In this document: piece after piece, positions 47,785 to 58,784 of the stretch
Position numbering within the stretch: position 1 is the stretch's first letter
How the letters are laid out: each line of letters begins with the position of its first letter
Origin: Rhizobiales bacterium NRL2
Lineage (GTDB): Bacteria > Pseudomonadota > Alphaproteobacteria > Minwuiales > Minwuiaceae
DNA length: 64,000 nt
NCBI GenBank assembly: GCA_001664005.1
Contig: CP016093.1
Span: 4,145,031 to 4,209,030, forward strand
Reading direction: 5' to 3'
The notes under the pieces: generated by a model
Database searches by the model: none
What the model saw: only the letters and a program-made list of their open reading frames with translations
What the model was told of the DNA's origin: nothing
Position numbers and translations under genes: made by a program

Positions 47785-48078
47785 TCAGCCCTTCATCTTC
47801 TCGTTGACGCCGTCGAAGGCCTGCTCCTGGCCGCCCATCTCCTCGCACTCGGTCTTGGTGGCGAGTTTCCACTCGCCGCCGGAGTAGTCGACGGTGGACT
47901 GACCGGCGCAGGAATGGGTGCCGGCCTTGTTGGCGCAGTCGTTCTGGCCGGCCTTGGCGATGCCGTAGCACTTGACCTTGTCGGCGGCGACCGCCTCGAC
48001 CGGGCCGAGGGTGGCGGCCATGCCGACCGCACCGGCGAGGGCGGCGGCGACGGAAAGGGACTTGAAGGTGGCGTTCAT
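47785..48078 (-). CDS. bufA: DUF2282 precursor peptide, bufferin type (copy 1)
   Basis: This 97-residue exported precursor has a signal peptide (residues 1-32) ending in AEAVAA-like AVAAD. The mature part of about 65 residues has four cysteines at 37, 48, 57 and 78 in the frames [31 protein letters not shown] and TECEEMGG. This is the DUF2282 pattern of BufA/GigP. In characterised bufferins, internal cysteines are modified by the MNIO enzyme and the peptide then binds copper in the periplasm. CAGAGGAG precedes the ATG. It lies directly before bufB. It is a paralogue of the gene at 48948-49250. Confidence 0.92.
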   Translation of the reverse strand: MNATFKSLSVAAALAGAVGMAATLGPVEAVAADKVKCYGIAKAGQNDCANKAGTHSCAGQSTVDYSGGEWKLATKTECEEMGGQEQAFDGVNEKMKG

Positions 48079-48238
48079 CAGGATTCTCCTCTGTGTTTCA
48101 TTGACCCGCGGGGCGGTCAGTGTTGCCAGCGGCCGGGTTCCCCGCAACCCCGTCCGCCAAGACCGCTCCGGTTAAAGCCGGAACGACCGTGTTCGAAACG
48201 ATGCCATCACAGCATTGCAGAAGCCGTGCATGGCGTGA

Positions 48239-48766
48239 TCACTCGGTGACAGGCGCCTTTGCGCCGTCCAGTTCCGGCACCGCTCCGTCATTGGCCGGAC
48301 GATCCTCGATGCCGGACCAGTTGCCTTCGGCGGCGGTCAGGTTGCCGCCGATGTCGGCTTCCCAGAAGCCGACCACCGCGCGGGTGACGTTGAGATAGAG
48401 CTTGCCGTCGACGATGCGCCACAGATGCGGATTTCCCGGCGCCTTGCCGCCCTTGGCCACGCCGAAGGCGCAATGGCCGTCATAGGCGGGCGCGTATTTC
48501 GCCGGATCCGCCAGGAAGGCGTCCCGGTTCGCGGCGGTCGAAAAGGCCCAGGTCGCGCCGTTGTACTCGGCGGTGAAGTTGGCCCGTCCGGGCACGGCCG
48601 GCGGCTGGCGTTCGCCCACTGGCGCCTGCGCCAGACCGCGATAGGCGACGGGATCGTAGCCGCTCAGCGCGAAGCCGCTGCCGTCGACATACTGCTCGCC
48701 CGCCTGGACGCCGCCCGAAAGGATCAGGATGACCGCAGCCGCAAGCATCGCAGCGCCTCGCATCAT
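48239..48766 (-). CDS. Exported YHS-domain protein within the bufferin locus
   Basis: This 175-residue protein has a signal peptide (MMRGAAMLAAAVILILSGGV, cleavage after QA). The mature part has the YHS pattern: YVDGSGFALSGYDPVAYRGL, then TWAFSTAANRDAFLADPAKYAPAYDGHC is seen as WAFSTAANRDAFLADP and YAPAYDGHCAFGVA, followed by GKLYLNVTRAVVGFWEADI. YHS domains occur in copper- and heavy-metal-handling proteins, and GHCA holds the single cysteine. It lies between two bufferin precursor genes on the same strand, so a shared metal role is likely but not shown. GGGAGG precedes the start. Confidence 0.87.
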   Translation of the reverse strand: MMRGAAMLAAAVILILSGGVQAGEQYVDGSGFALSGYDPVAYRGLAQAPVGERQPPAVPGRANFTAEYNGATWAFSTAANRDAFLADPAKYAPAYDGHCAFGVAKGGKAPGNPHLWRIVDGKLYLNVTRAVVGFWEADIGGNLTAAEGNWSGIEDRPANDGAVPELDGAKAPVTE

Positions 48767-48905
48767 CCGGTCGGCCTCCCTGTCTGGTTGACTTCTTTCA
48801 GGCCGCTGTCCGGCGGCCCGCTGAGATGGAAGATAAGACCGCAACCTGCCCACGCGCCCTACACGAGTTGTTGAGAGATCGCGTGATCGGGCGCCGGAAG
48901 CGAAA

Positions 48906-48938
48906 GGGCGCGGCGAAGGACGAACCGCCGCCGCGCCC
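48906..48938 (-). terminator. Hairpin after the second bufferin precursor gene
   Basis: GGGCGCGGCG (48906-48915) and CGCCGCGCCC (48929-48938) form a perfect 10-bp stem with a 13-base loop, 9 bases after the stop of the precursor gene. On the minus strand only TTT follows, so it may partly terminate or protect the precursor message. Confidence 0.5.
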
Positions 48939-48947
48939 CCGGGACGG

Positions 48948-49250
48948 TCAGCCGTCCTTCATCATCTTCGCCTTCTCGTTCATGCCCTCGAAGGCGGCCT
49001 GCTTGCCGCCCATCTCCATGCACTTCCCGGCGTCGTCGACCATCTTCCAGTCCTGGCCGCTGTAGTCGGCCGTGGAGTGGCCCTTGCAGCTGTGGTTGCC
49101 GGCCGCGCAGTCGTTCTCGCCGGCCTTCGCGACGCCGAAGCACTTGACGCCGTCAGCGGCCAGGGCCGGGGCGGCCGTCATTGCGGCGGCCATGCCGACA
49201 GCGCCGGCGAGAGCGGTGGCGACGGTGAGGGATTTCAGGGTGGTCTTCAT
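48948..49250 (-). CDS. DUF2282 precursor peptide, bufferin type (copy 2)
   Basis: This 100-residue exported precursor has a signal peptide [20 protein letters not shown] and onward to ALAA (residue 32). The mature part has four cysteines at 37, 48, 55 and 77 ([20 protein letters not shown], then GKCMEMGG). It shares with copy 1 the frame KC-aromatic-G-AKAG-NDC, HSC-G-ST-DYSG and EMGG, but the C2-C3 spacing is two residues shorter and the C-terminus is extended by MMKDG. It is the first gene of the locus and is followed by a hairpin. It has no MNIO gene directly beside it, so it presumably uses BufB/BufC in trans. Confidence 0.92.
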   Translation of the reverse strand: MKTTLKSLTVATALAGAVGMAAAMTAAPALAADGVKCFGVAKAGENDCAAGNHSCKGHSTADYSGQDWKMVDDAGKCMEMGGKQAAFEGMNEKAKMMKDG

Positions 49251-49497
49251 GGCTGGTTCTCCTTGCTGTCCAGTGAAGGCAGCGGGATGATGACGAAGCG
49301 AACCGGGGTGCAACAGGGGCCGTTCGCGCCGGGAGCCCCGGTATCCGGGGGTTTCGGAGCGCAGCGTGAAGACGGCGTGAACGCGCGTCAGCAGCCGGCG
49401 CCGCCGTCCGGGCCGGGCCTGCCGAGGCGCGAAAACGCGCCGATCCCGCAGCTTCAAATTGTCTTGAGAACCCGGTGTTCGCGCGGTTTGGGCCGCG

Positions 49498-51126
<1,629 letters not shown>

Positions 51127-51222
51127 GGCGAACCTCCCCGATCACCGCCCCTGTCAGGCAACTGTTTTAGGGCGGGCTTGCGTCGGCAGGCAAGCGCGGC
51201 TCGAAATCGCTCAGCGCCCCCC

Positions 51223-52683
51223 TCAGAACGCGCCGATCACCGTACCGAGCAGGATCGCCACGGCCAGCGCCAGGATCGGGCCCAGGACGGCGACCACGAA
51301 AATGTCGGCGTAGGACTGCCGGTGGGTCAGGCCGCAGATCGTCAGCAGGGAAATGACCGCGCCATTGTGCGGCAGGGCATCCAGCCCCCCGGTGGCGATA
51401 GTGGTGACGCGGTGCAGCAATTCGGGCGGGATGCCGGCGGCCGCACCCATTTCAAGATAGGTCGGGCCCAGCGTCTGGAGCGCAATCCCCATTCCGCCCG
51501 AGGCCGAGCCCGTTATCCCCGCCAGCACGTTGACGGAAATCGCAAGAGAGATCAGCGGGTTGCCCGGCGCAATACCGAGGATCGCGTCCCGGATGGCGGC
51601 GAACGCGGGCAGCGTGGCGATGACCGCGCCAAAACCCACGAGCGCGGCGGTGTTGAAGATCGGCAGGACCGAAGCGTTGGCGCCGTCCGACAGCGTCTTG
51701 CCTGGCGCATTCAACCGTCGAATGTTCATCGCCCAGACCGCCAGGATCGCCGCGGAAAGCGCCGCGATGATCGCCCACATCCCCCTGACCGAATCGAGTG
51801 TGGCCGGGCCATAGGGCGGCGCGACAAGATAGTCGGTGTCCAGTTCCGGGACGATGACTTCGAGGAACAGCAGGTTGAAGACGACGACCAGGACCACCGG
51901 CAGCACCGCAGAACCGAAGCCGGGCCGCCCGTGCCGCCCGGACCCGGCCAGCGGCGGAAGTTCGGCCGTATCGAACCCCTCGCCCTGGGCGCGCTCCCGG
52001 ATTGTCCGCTGGACCTGCTCCATGGCCACCGGTTCGACCGCAGTCAGGTAACCTTCGCCCGCCTGCCGCGCCCTGCGCTCGCGGAAACCGAGCCAGACGA
52101 GCCCGACGCCGAGCATGATCGCTCCGGAGACGATCCCGATCCCCGGAGCGGCGAAGGGTGTGGTGCCGAAGAACGGCATCGGGATCACATTCTGGATCGC
52201 CGGCGTGCCCGGAAGCGCGGTCATGGTGAAAGTGAACGCGCCGAGCGCGATCGTGGCCGGGATGAGCCGTTTGGGTACGCCCGCTTCGCGGAAGAGCGCT
52301 GTCGCGATCGGATAGACCGCAAAGGCAACGACGAAAAGCGACACACCCCCGTAGGTCAGCAGGGCGCAAGCCAGAACGATCGCCAGTATCGCGCGTTTGC
52401 GCCCCAGCCAGGTGATGGTTCGATGCGCGATCGCAGCGGCTGACCCCGACGCCTCCATCATCTTGCCGAATACCGCGCCGAGCAGGAACAGCGGGAATAG
52501 AAGCACGATGAAATTGCCTGCTGCCTTCATGAAGACCTGCGTCAGGGTCGCGAGCAGGGGCGCGCCGGCAAAGGCCGCCGCCAGCAGCGCCAGCAGCGGC
52601 GCCAGAAGCAGCACGCTGACTCCCCGGTATGCCAGCAGGATCAGCAGAAGGAGCGAGATCAGAATACCAAGGATGTCGAGCAT
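51223..52683 (-). CDS. GntP-family permease
   Basis: This 486-residue membrane protein has about 12 helices. It begins MLDILGILISLLLLILLAYRG, as in GntP/gluconate-type permeases, and has ALLTYGGVSLFVVAFAVYPI, FTFTMTALPGTPAIQNVIP, ITGSASGGMGIALQT and GLDALPHNGAVISLL, which are characteristic of this group. A soluble loop of about 60 residues (VEPVAMEQVQRT to PLAGSGRHG) lies in the middle. It likely imports an organic acid by proton symport. It may be expressed with the downstream monooxygenase; the ligand is unknown. Confidence 0.88.
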   Translation of the reverse strand: MLDILGILISLLLLILLAYRGVSVLLLAPLLALLAAAFAGAPLLATLTQVFMKAAGNFIVLLFPLFLLGAVFGKMMEASGSAAAIAHRTITWLGRKRAILAIVLACALLTYGGVSLFVVAFAVYPIATALFREAGVPKRLIPATIALGAFTFTMTALPGTPAIQNVIPMPFFGTTPFAAPGIGIVSGAIMLGVGLVWLGFRERRARQAGEGYLTAVEPVAMEQVQRTIRERAQGEGFDTAELPPLAGSGRHGRPGFGSAVLPVVLVVVFNLLFLEVIVPELDTDYLVAPPYGPATLDSVRGMWAIIAALSAAILAVWAMNIRRLNAPGKTLSDGANASVLPIFNTAALVGFGAVIATLPAFAAIRDAILGIAPGNPLISLAISVNVLAGITGSASGGMGIALQTLGPTYLEMGAAAGIPPELLHRVTTIATGGLDALPHNGAVISLLTICGLTHRQSYADIFVVAVLGPILALAVAILLGTVIGAF

Positions 52684-52827
52684 GGGCGATCTCGGCTCAG
52701 GTCGGAGGCGGCAACAGGTGGCGGGGAAATCCGGAGCGGACCGCTTGCCCCGGTCACCAAGGGTAGCGGCAAGCCTGGCCTCGCCGCCGCGCTATTTGGC
52801 TTCGGATCGGGCGTTCCGCAAACACGC

Positions 52828-52853
52828 GGGCCCCGGGCGAGAACCCGGGGCCC
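52828..52853. repeat. GC-rich perfect palindrome downstream of the amidohydrolase gene
   Basis: GGGCCCCGGG (52828-52837) and CCCGGGGCCC (52844-52853) form a 10-bp stem with loop CGAGAA. The following CATGCC links it to the repeat at 6058-6138. A second, weaker inverted pair CGCGCGAG/CTCGCGCG (52886-52893, 52914-52921) lies nearer the amidohydrolase stop. Together they may end or protect that transcript. Confidence 0.6.
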
Positions 52854-52929
52854 ATGCCGGTGCGTGACCGGGAAAGTCCGAAAGACGCGCGAGCCGCCCG
52901 GACGGACCGGACCCTCGCGCGCCAGCCGG

Positions 52930-54657
52930 TTACTCTGCGGCCTGTGCCATCTGCTGTTCGACGCCGCCGTGACGCAGCAGCCGGCCCGAATAGGTCTCGG
53001 TCTGCTGGTCGTCGCGGATGGTGACCTCGCCGTTGACGAGGACGTAGCGGTAGCCGCTGGCCCGCTGGATACGGCGCCACTCCCCGCCCGGCAGGTCGTG
53101 GACGATCTCGTCGGGCAGCACCTTCAGGTTCTCGTAATCGTAGGCAATGATGTCGGCCGGCGCGCCGAGGGTCAGCGTGCCGCGCCCGGTGAAGCCGGCA
53201 AGCTGTGCCGGCAGGGCCGCGAGCCGCCAGTGCGCCTCCTCCAGGGTGATCATGCCGTTGTCGCGCACGATCTTGCAGATCGTCTCGGTCGGATAACGGC
53301 CGGCGGTCAGGAACTTGGTATGCGCGCCGCCGTCGGAGACGCCGAACAGGACATAAGGGTCGTCCACGATCTCCTTGAGGTACTCCAGCTTCCCGTTCGG
53401 CGGGGCGGCGAAGAACTCGGTCTCCAGGTCCTCCTCCACGGCCATGTCGAGCATGACGTCGACCGGGTGCTTGCCCATCTTCTCGCCGGCGAGCGCCAGG
53501 GTATGGTCCTCCCACTGCTTGTTCTTCTCCAGCTGCGGGCCGACGATGACGATGTCGACCAGCGGGCCGGTCGCCGTCTGCGGCATCTGGTCCTTCATCG
53601 CCTGGCGGCGCGCCGGATCGGCCAGCTTCTGCTTGCGTTCCTCCAGCGTGCCGGTGGTCGCCTCGCGCCAGGCTTCCGAATCGTCGAACAGGTTCCAGTT
53701 CTCGAAGGTGAAGGTGAAGCCGGCGTCCGTGGTCAGGCCCTGGCCGACGACGCGGATGCCCCGCTCCCGGCAGGATTTCAGCCATTCGAGGACGCGGCGG
53801 TGGATTTCGGGGCGATGGTCGAAGGCCTGGACCACGTTCATGATCATCGGCCGGCCGGAAATCTCGGCCATCTCCTCGTAGAACGCGTGGTCGCGCTTGT
53901 TGTCGCCGGAGACCAGCAGCATCTGCATGAAGCCCTCGTTGCGGTCGCGCAGCACGCGCGCCAGCACACGGCAGGTCTCGTCATGCATGACGTCGGTCGG
54001 CATCGGCGTGCCGTCGAAATCGCGCTGCACCGAGGCCGGGCCATCGGGAATCATGCGCTGGGCCGACCAGCCGCAGCCGCCGGCGTCCAGGCTCTCGTTG
54101 AACAGGCGCACGATCTCGGCATGCTCCTCGTCGGTCGGCATCTCGCCGGCCTTGGCGCGCTCGAAACCCATTACCCAGATCAGCAGCGGGCCGATCGGCA
54201 CATAGGGCAGCAGGTTCATCGCCTTGGGCGTGCGCTCGACGGAATCGAGAAACTCGGGGAAGGTCACCCAGTCCCAGGGCATGCCTTCCTTCATCGATTC
54301 CATCGGAATGGCCTCGACGCGGGTCATGGACATCATGGCGCGCTCGCGCATCTCCGGCTTCACCGGCGCGAAGCCGAAACCGCAATTGCCGATCACCGCC
54401 GAGGTGATGCCGTGCCAGCCCGACAGCGTGCAGTACGGATCCCAGAAGACCTGGGCGTCGTAATGGGTGTGCAGATCGACGAAGCCCGGCGCGACGATCA
54501 GGCCGGTCGCGTCGATGACTTCCGCCGCGTCCTTCGCGTCGATATGGCCGATCTCGGCGATGACGCCGTTGTTGATGCCGATGTCGGCGCGGTAGCGCGG
54601 CGCGCGCGTGCCGTCCACGACCATCCCGTTCTTGATTACGCGTTCAAAGCGGGCCAT
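52930..54657 (-). CDS. Amidohydrolase (N-acyl-D-amino-acid deacylase type)
   Basis: This 575-residue protein has a split beta-sandwich at the N-terminus (VIKNGMVVDGTRAPRYRADI), the metal motif FVDLHTHYDAQVFWDP (HxH), VIGNCGFGFAPV, and a late metal-binding aspartate region (GVSDGGAHTKFL). It ends with the sandwich segment RGTLTLGAPADIIAYD. This is the amidohydrolase-3/D-aminoacylase group, zinc enzymes that cleave N-acyl amides; the substrate is not known. The start at 54657 follows GGGGAGGATCG. A perfect palindrome of TetR-operator type lies 45 bases before the start, and the tetR gene is just beyond it. Confidence 0.9.
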   Translation of the reverse strand: MARFERVIKNGMVVDGTRAPRYRADIGINNGVIAEIGHIDAKDAAEVIDATGLIVAPGFVDLHTHYDAQVFWDPYCTLSGWHGITSAVIGNCGFGFAPVKPEMRERAMMSMTRVEAIPMESMKEGMPWDWVTFPEFLDSVERTPKAMNLLPYVPIGPLLIWVMGFERAKAGEMPTDEEHAEIVRLFNESLDAGGCGWSAQRMIPDGPASVQRDFDGTPMPTDVMHDETCRVLARVLRDRNEGFMQMLLVSGDNKRDHAFYEEMAEISGRPMIMNVVQAFDHRPEIHRRVLEWLKSCRERGIRVVGQGLTTDAGFTFTFENWNLFDDSEAWREATTGTLEERKQKLADPARRQAMKDQMPQTATGPLVDIVIVGPQLEKNKQWEDHTLALAGEKMGKHPVDVMLDMAVEEDLETEFFAAPPNGKLEYLKEIVDDPYVLFGVSDGGAHTKFLTAGRYPTETICKIVRDNGMITLEEAHWRLAALPAQLAGFTGRGTLTLGAPADIIAYDYENLKVLPDEIVHDLPGGEWRRIQRASGYRYVLVNGEVTIRDDQQTETYSGRLLRHGGVEQQMAQAAE

Positions 54658-54701
54658 TCGATCCTCCCCATGGCGTCCTGATACGTGAACGGACTCTCGC
54701 A

Positions 54702-54715
54702 TGAACGATCGTTCA
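54702..54715. promoter_or_regulatory. Perfect palindrome, likely TetR operator
   Basis: TGAACGATCGTTCA is a perfect 14-bp palindrome in the 101-base gap between tetR and the amidohydrolase gene. Its form is typical of TetR-family operators, and its place is right for control of the amidohydrolase promoter. Binding is inferred. Confidence 0.7.
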
Positions 54716-54758
54716 GGGCAAGAGCGGACCGGGAGTCAACCGACAGGGAGGCAAGGGC

Positions 54759-55364
54759 TCAGCCTTCGCCGGCCCCCAGGATCGCCAGCGCGAAACCGAC
54801 ATAGATTCCGGCCAGATCGTCGGGGCTGCGCGGACCGCCCTGCTTGTACCAGCCGGCCACCGAGGTGCACATGGTCAGGATCGCCAGATTCGCCTCGGCC
54901 GGCGCCTCGCAGCGGAAGCTGCCGTCGGCGAGTCCGGCGGCGATCACCTCCTTGTAGAGCGCCGAGACCGCGTCGCGCGCGGCCATGGCTTCGGCCAGGG
55001 CGTCGGGGCCGAGGCTGCGCAGCTCGGTATTGCCCACGAAGCTTTCCGCCTGGCGGGCCGTGTGCAGGCGGACATGGGCGCGGACCAGCGCCGCCATCTG
55101 GTCGACGGGGTTCGGCCCGGCTGCCGCCCGCGCCGCCACGAGCTCGTCGCGCAGGTCGTTGGTGACCTTCAGCATCAGCGTGCGCAGGATCTCTTCCTTG
55201 GACGGGAAGTGATAGTAGATCAGCGCGATGGAGACCCCGGCCTCCTTCGCAATGGTGCGGATCGAGGTGCCGTGGAAGCCGTCGCGGACGAAGACCTCCA
55301 GCGCGGCGTTCAGAATCATGGCGGCGCCGTCCCGGCCCTCGCCCTCCGCCGCCGCGCGGGCCAT
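54759..55364 (-). CDS. TetR-family transcriptional regulator
   Basis: This 201-residue regulator has an N-terminal HTH (AAMILNAALEVFVRDGFHGTS, then IRTIAKEAGVSIALIYYHFPSKEEIL) and a helical ligand domain resembling the TetR_C type of fatty-acid/acyl-CoA regulators. The ATG overlaps the gatB stop by one base (TGATG), so it is read at the end of the gatCAB transcript. It lies just upstream of a palindromic operator and the amidohydrolase gene, its likely target. The ligand is unknown. Confidence 0.92.
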   Translation of the reverse strand: MARAAAEGEGRDGAAMILNAALEVFVRDGFHGTSIRTIAKEAGVSIALIYYHFPSKEEILRTLMLKVTNDLRDELVAARAAAGPNPVDQMAALVRAHVRLHTARQAESFVGNTELRSLGPDALAEAMAARDAVSALYKEVIAAGLADGSFRCEAPAEANLAILTMCTSVAGWYKQGGPRSPDDLAGIYVGFALAILGAGEG

Positions 55365-56815
55365 CAGCCGAGGATCTTCTGGCGCAGGATCTCGTTGACC
55401 GCCTGCGGGTTGGCCTTGCCCTGGCTGGCCTTCATGACCTGACCGGTGAACCAGCCGAGCAGCTTCTCCTTGCCGTCCTTCACCTCGGCCACCTTGTCCG
55501 GGTTCTCGGCGATCACCTGGTCGACCAGCCCCTCGATGGCGCCGGTGTCGGTGACCTGCTTCAGGCCCTTCTCCTCGATGATCGCATCCGGGTCCCGGCC
55601 GGTCTCGCACATCGCCTCGAAGACCTCCTTGGCGATGCGGCCCGAAATGGTCTTGTCGGCGATGCGGTCGATCAGCTGGCCGAGCTGTTCGGCCTTCACC
55701 GGGCTCTCGTCGATGTCCTGACCAGTCCTGTTCAGAAAGCCGAACAGGTCCGTGGTCACCCAGTTGGAGGCCATCTTGGCGTCGCGTCCGCTGGCCACCG
55801 TCTCGAAATAGTCGGCGCGGGTGCGGTTCGACGTCAGCGTCCGGGCGTCGTATTCGGACAGGCCGTACTGCTCCTTGAAGCGCGCCTTCTTGGCGTCGGG
55901 CAGTTCCGGCAGGCCGGCGCGGACCTTCTCCACCCATTCCGGCTCCAGCTCCAGCGGCAGCAGGTCCGGGTCCGGGAAGTAGCGGTAGTCGTGCGCCTCC
56001 TCCTTGGAACGCATGGACCGCGTCTCGCCCTTGTTGGGGTCGAACAGCCGGGTTTCCTGGTCGATCGAGCCGCCGTCTTCCAGGATGTCGACCTGGCGGC
56101 GCGCCTCGTACTCGATGGCCTGGCGGATGAAGCGCATGGAGTTGACGTTCTTGATCTCGCAGCGCGTGCCATAGCCCTCGCCGGGGCGGCGCACGGAGAC
56201 ATTGACGTCGGCGCGCAGCGAGCCCTCCGCCATGATGCCGTTGCAGGTCCCGAGATACTGCACGATCTGGCGGACCTTCTCGACATAGGCCGAGGCTTCT
56301 TCCGCCGAGCGCATGTCAGGATCGGAGACGATCTCCATCAGCGCCACGCCCGAGCGATTGAGATCGACATAGGACATGGACGGATGCTGGTCGTGCACGG
56401 ACTTGCCGGCGTCCTGCTCCAGGTGCAGGCGCTCGATGCCGATGTCCTTGGTCCCGCCGTCGGCCAGTTCGATGGTGATCATGCCGCGGCCGACCACGGG
56501 CTGCTTGTACTGGCTGATCTGGTAGCCCTGCGGCAGGTCCGGATAGAAGTAGTTCTTGCGGTCGAAGACCGAGTAGTTGTTGATCTCCGCGTTCAGGCCC
56601 ATGCCGGTCCTGACCGCCTGCTCGACGCAGTGTGCGTTGATCACCGGCAGCATGCCCGGCAGGCCGGCGTCGACGAAGCTGACCTGGCTGTTGGGTTCGG
56701 CGCCGAAGGCGGTCGAGGCGCCGGAGAACAGCTTGGCGTTCGAGGTCACCTGGGCGTGGATCTCAAGCCCGATGACGATTTCCCACTCGCCCGTGGCGCC
56801 CTGGATCGTGCTCAT
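55364..56815 (-). CDS. gatB: Asp/Glu-tRNA(Asn/Gln) amidotransferase subunit B
   Basis: This 483-residue protein begins [22 protein letters not shown] and has the GatB motifs [34 protein letters not shown] and [13 protein letters not shown]. The C-terminal GatB/Yqey domain ends in [13 protein letters not shown]. It kinates and channels ammonia to convert mischarged Glu-tRNA(Gln) or Asp-tRNA(Asn). The start at 56815 overlaps the gatA stop as ATGA, which is why it is preferred over the ATG at 56827. Confidence 0.97.
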   Translation of the reverse strand: MSTIQGATGEWEIVIGLEIHAQVTSNAKLFSGASTAFGAEPNSQVSFVDAGLPGMLPVINAHCVEQAVRTGMGLNAEINNYSVFDRKNYFYPDLPQGYQISQYKQPVVGRGMITIELADGGTKDIGIERLHLEQDAGKSVHDQHPSMSYVDLNRSGVALMEIVSDPDMRSAEEASAYVEKVRQIVQYLGTCNGIMAEGSLRADVNVSVRRPGEGYGTRCEIKNVNSMRFIRQAIEYEARRQVDILEDGGSIDQETRLFDPNKGETRSMRSKEEAHDYRYFPDPDLLPLELEPEWVEKVRAGLPELPDAKKARFKEQYGLSEYDARTLTSNRTRADYFETVASGRDAKMASNWVTTDLFGFLNRTGQDIDESPVKAEQLGQLIDRIADKTISGRIAKEVFEAMCETGRDPDAIIEEKGLKQVTDTGAIEGLVDQVIAENPDKVAEVKDGKEKLLGWFTGQVMKASQGKANPQAVNEILRQKILG

Positions 56816-58290
56816 TTCACCCACCATTTCGAAGGCCGGGCGTCGTAGCCCGCGCGCTGCTCCAGCGCGCCCGCGACGCGGAACAGCGTCATCTCGTCGA
56901 AGGCGGGACTGAGGATCTGCAGGCCCAGCGGCATGCCGTCCTTCGACAGCCCCACCGGCACCGACGCGCCCGGCAGTCCGGCCATGGAGGCCGGCACCGT
57001 GAAGACGTCGTTGAGATACATCGAGATCGGGTCGCCCGTCTTCTCTCCCTCGGCGAAGGAAGGCGTCGGCGTGGTCGGCGTCAGGATCGCGTCGACCTTC
57101 CCGAAGGCCTGCTCGAAGTCGCGCAGGATCAGGGTGCGGACCTGCTGGGCCTTGCGGTAATAGGCGTCGTAATAGCCGGCGGAGAGCACATAGGTGCCGA
57201 TCATCACGCGCCGCTGCACCTCGTTGCCGAAGCCTTCGGCGCGGCTGCGCTCATAGGTATCCAGCAGGTCCTCGCCGGGCACGCGCAGGCCGTAGCGCAT
57301 GCCGTCATAGCGGGCGAGATTGGACGAGGCTTCCGCCGGCGCGACGATGTAATAGGTCGGCAGGGCGTACTTCGTGTGCGGCAGGCTGATTGGGACGATC
57401 TCGGCGCCCGCGTCGCGCAGCATCTCCTCGCCGCGCGACCAGAGCTGCCCGATCTCCTCGGGCATGCCGTCGACGCGGTACTCTGCGGGAATGCCGATCT
57501 TGAGGCCCCGCACGTCCTGGCCCAGCGCGGACTCGAAGTCCGGCACCGCGGCGTCGACCGAGGTCGAATCCTTCGGATCGAAGCCGGCCATGGTTTTCAG
57601 CATGATCGCCGCGTCGCGCACGGTGCGCGTCATCGGCCCCGCCTGGTCCAGCGAGGAGGCGAAGGCGACGATGCCGAAGCGCGAGCAGCGCCCGTAGGTC
57701 GGCTTCACGCCGACGATGCCGGTGAAGGCCGCGGGCTGGCGGATCGAGCCGCCGGTGTCGGTGCCCGTCGCGGCCACGACGATGTGCGAGGAGACGGCCG
57801 CCGCCGAGCCGCCCGACGAGCCGCCGGGAACGTATCGGCGATTGTCGCCCTCGGGCGCCCAGGGGTTCACCGCCGGCCCGTAATAGGAGGTCTCGTTGGA
57901 CGAGCCCATGGCGAACTCGTCCAGGTTGAGCTTGCCCAGCATCACCGCGCCGGCGTCCCAGAGGTTCCGGGTCACGGTCGATTCATAGGGCGGATGGAAG
58001 CCGTCCAGGATGTGGCTGGCCGCGGTGGTCAGCACGCCCTCGGTGCAGAACAGGTCCTTGATGCCGAGCGGCACGCCCTCAAGGGCGCCGGTCTCGCCCT
58101 TCCGGCGGCGGGCGTCGGACGCCTTCGCCATTTCCACCGCCTTCTCCGGCGTCTCGGTGATGAAGGTGTTCAGCGGACGCGCCGTCCCGATGGCCCTGAT
58201 ATAGGCCTCGGTGATCTCGACGGAGGTGAAGTCGCCCTTGGTCAGCCCGTCGCGGGCCTCGGCGAGGGTGAGGTCGGTCAGGTCCGTCAT
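56812..58290 (-). CDS. gatA: Asp/Glu-tRNA(Asn/Gln) amidotransferase subunit A
   Basis: This 492-residue amidase-signature protein has the Ser-cisSer-Lys triad in the segments VPLGIKDLF (Lys), [14 protein letters not shown] and [13 protein letters not shown]. It hydrolyses glutamine and passes ammonia to GatB. It begins directly after the gatC stop. Length and order gatC-gatA-gatB are standard. Confidence 0.98.
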   Translation of the reverse strand: MTDLTDLTLAEARDGLTKGDFTSVEITEAYIRAIGTARPLNTFITETPEKAVEMAKASDARRRKGETGALEGVPLGIKDLFCTEGVLTTAASHILDGFHPPYESTVTRNLWDAGAVMLGKLNLDEFAMGSSNETSYYGPAVNPWAPEGDNRRYVPGGSSGGSAAAVSSHIVVAATGTDTGGSIRQPAAFTGIVGVKPTYGRCSRFGIVAFASSLDQAGPMTRTVRDAAIMLKTMAGFDPKDSTSVDAAVPDFESALGQDVRGLKIGIPAEYRVDGMPEEIGQLWSRGEEMLRDAGAEIVPISLPHTKYALPTYYIVAPAEASSNLARYDGMRYGLRVPGEDLLDTYERSRAEGFGNEVQRRVMIGTYVLSAGYYDAYYRKAQQVRTLILRDFEQAFGKVDAILTPTTPTPSFAEGEKTGDPISMYLNDVFTVPASMAGLPGASVPVGLSKDGMPLGLQILSPAFDEMTLFRVAGALEQRAGYDARPSKWWVK

Positions 58291-58578
58291 CTACTCGACC
58301 ACCTTGGGCACGGCGAAGAAGTTCATGTCGGACGCCGGCGCGTTGCCGGTGACCTTTTCCGGATAGCCGCCGTCGGTGACCTGGTCGGCGCGCCAGCGCA
58401 GCTTGTGCTTTTCCACCGAGGTCATGGGCGGCACGTCGGTGGTGTCGACTTCGCCCAGCTGCTCCACCCAGTCGATGATCTGGTTCAGCTCCCGGCCGAG
58501 ATCGTCCAGCCGGTCCTCGTCGACCCTGATCCGCGCGAGCTTCGCCACGCGGCGCACCGTTTCCCTGTCCAGCGACAT
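58291..58578 (-). CDS. gatC: Asp/Glu-tRNA(Asn/Gln) amidotransferase subunit C
   Basis: This 95-residue protein starts MSLDRETVRRVAKLARIRVDE and has ELNQIIDWVEQLGEVDTTDV and LRWRADQVTDG, the family pattern. GatC stabilises the GatA-GatB complex. The ATG at 58578 is chosen because the family N-terminus begins there; an in-frame ATG nine codons upstream is less likely. It is first in the gatCAB-tetR group. Confidence 0.96.
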   Translation of the reverse strand: MSLDRETVRRVAKLARIRVDEDRLDDLGRELNQIIDWVEQLGEVDTTDVPPMTSVEKHKLRWRADQVTDGGYPEKVTGNAPASDMNFFAVPKVVE

Positions 58579-58738
58579 CGCGCTCCGTCCATTGTCTGAA
58601 GACACAAGGCGGCAACCGCCAAGGCGCGTTTCCTACCAAGGCGCTCGGAAGGCGGCAAGTGGCGCGGCGGCGCACGAAAGAACCGGCGCGCCCGGATCAT
58701 TCAACCCGATGGCATACGCCGGTTCATTCAGGGAGCCG

Positions 58739-58761
58739 CCGGACGGCGTCGCGCCGTCCGG
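58739..58761 (-). terminator. Hairpin downstream of the PRC-barrel gene
   Basis: CCGGACGGCG (58739-58748) and CGCCGTCCGG (58752-58761) form a perfect 10-bp stem with a 3-base loop, 23 bases after the PRC-barrel stop. No T tract follows on the minus strand, so the terminator call is tentative. Confidence 0.5.
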
Positions 58762-58784
58762 GGCCGTTGCCTGCCGCGGGGAGA

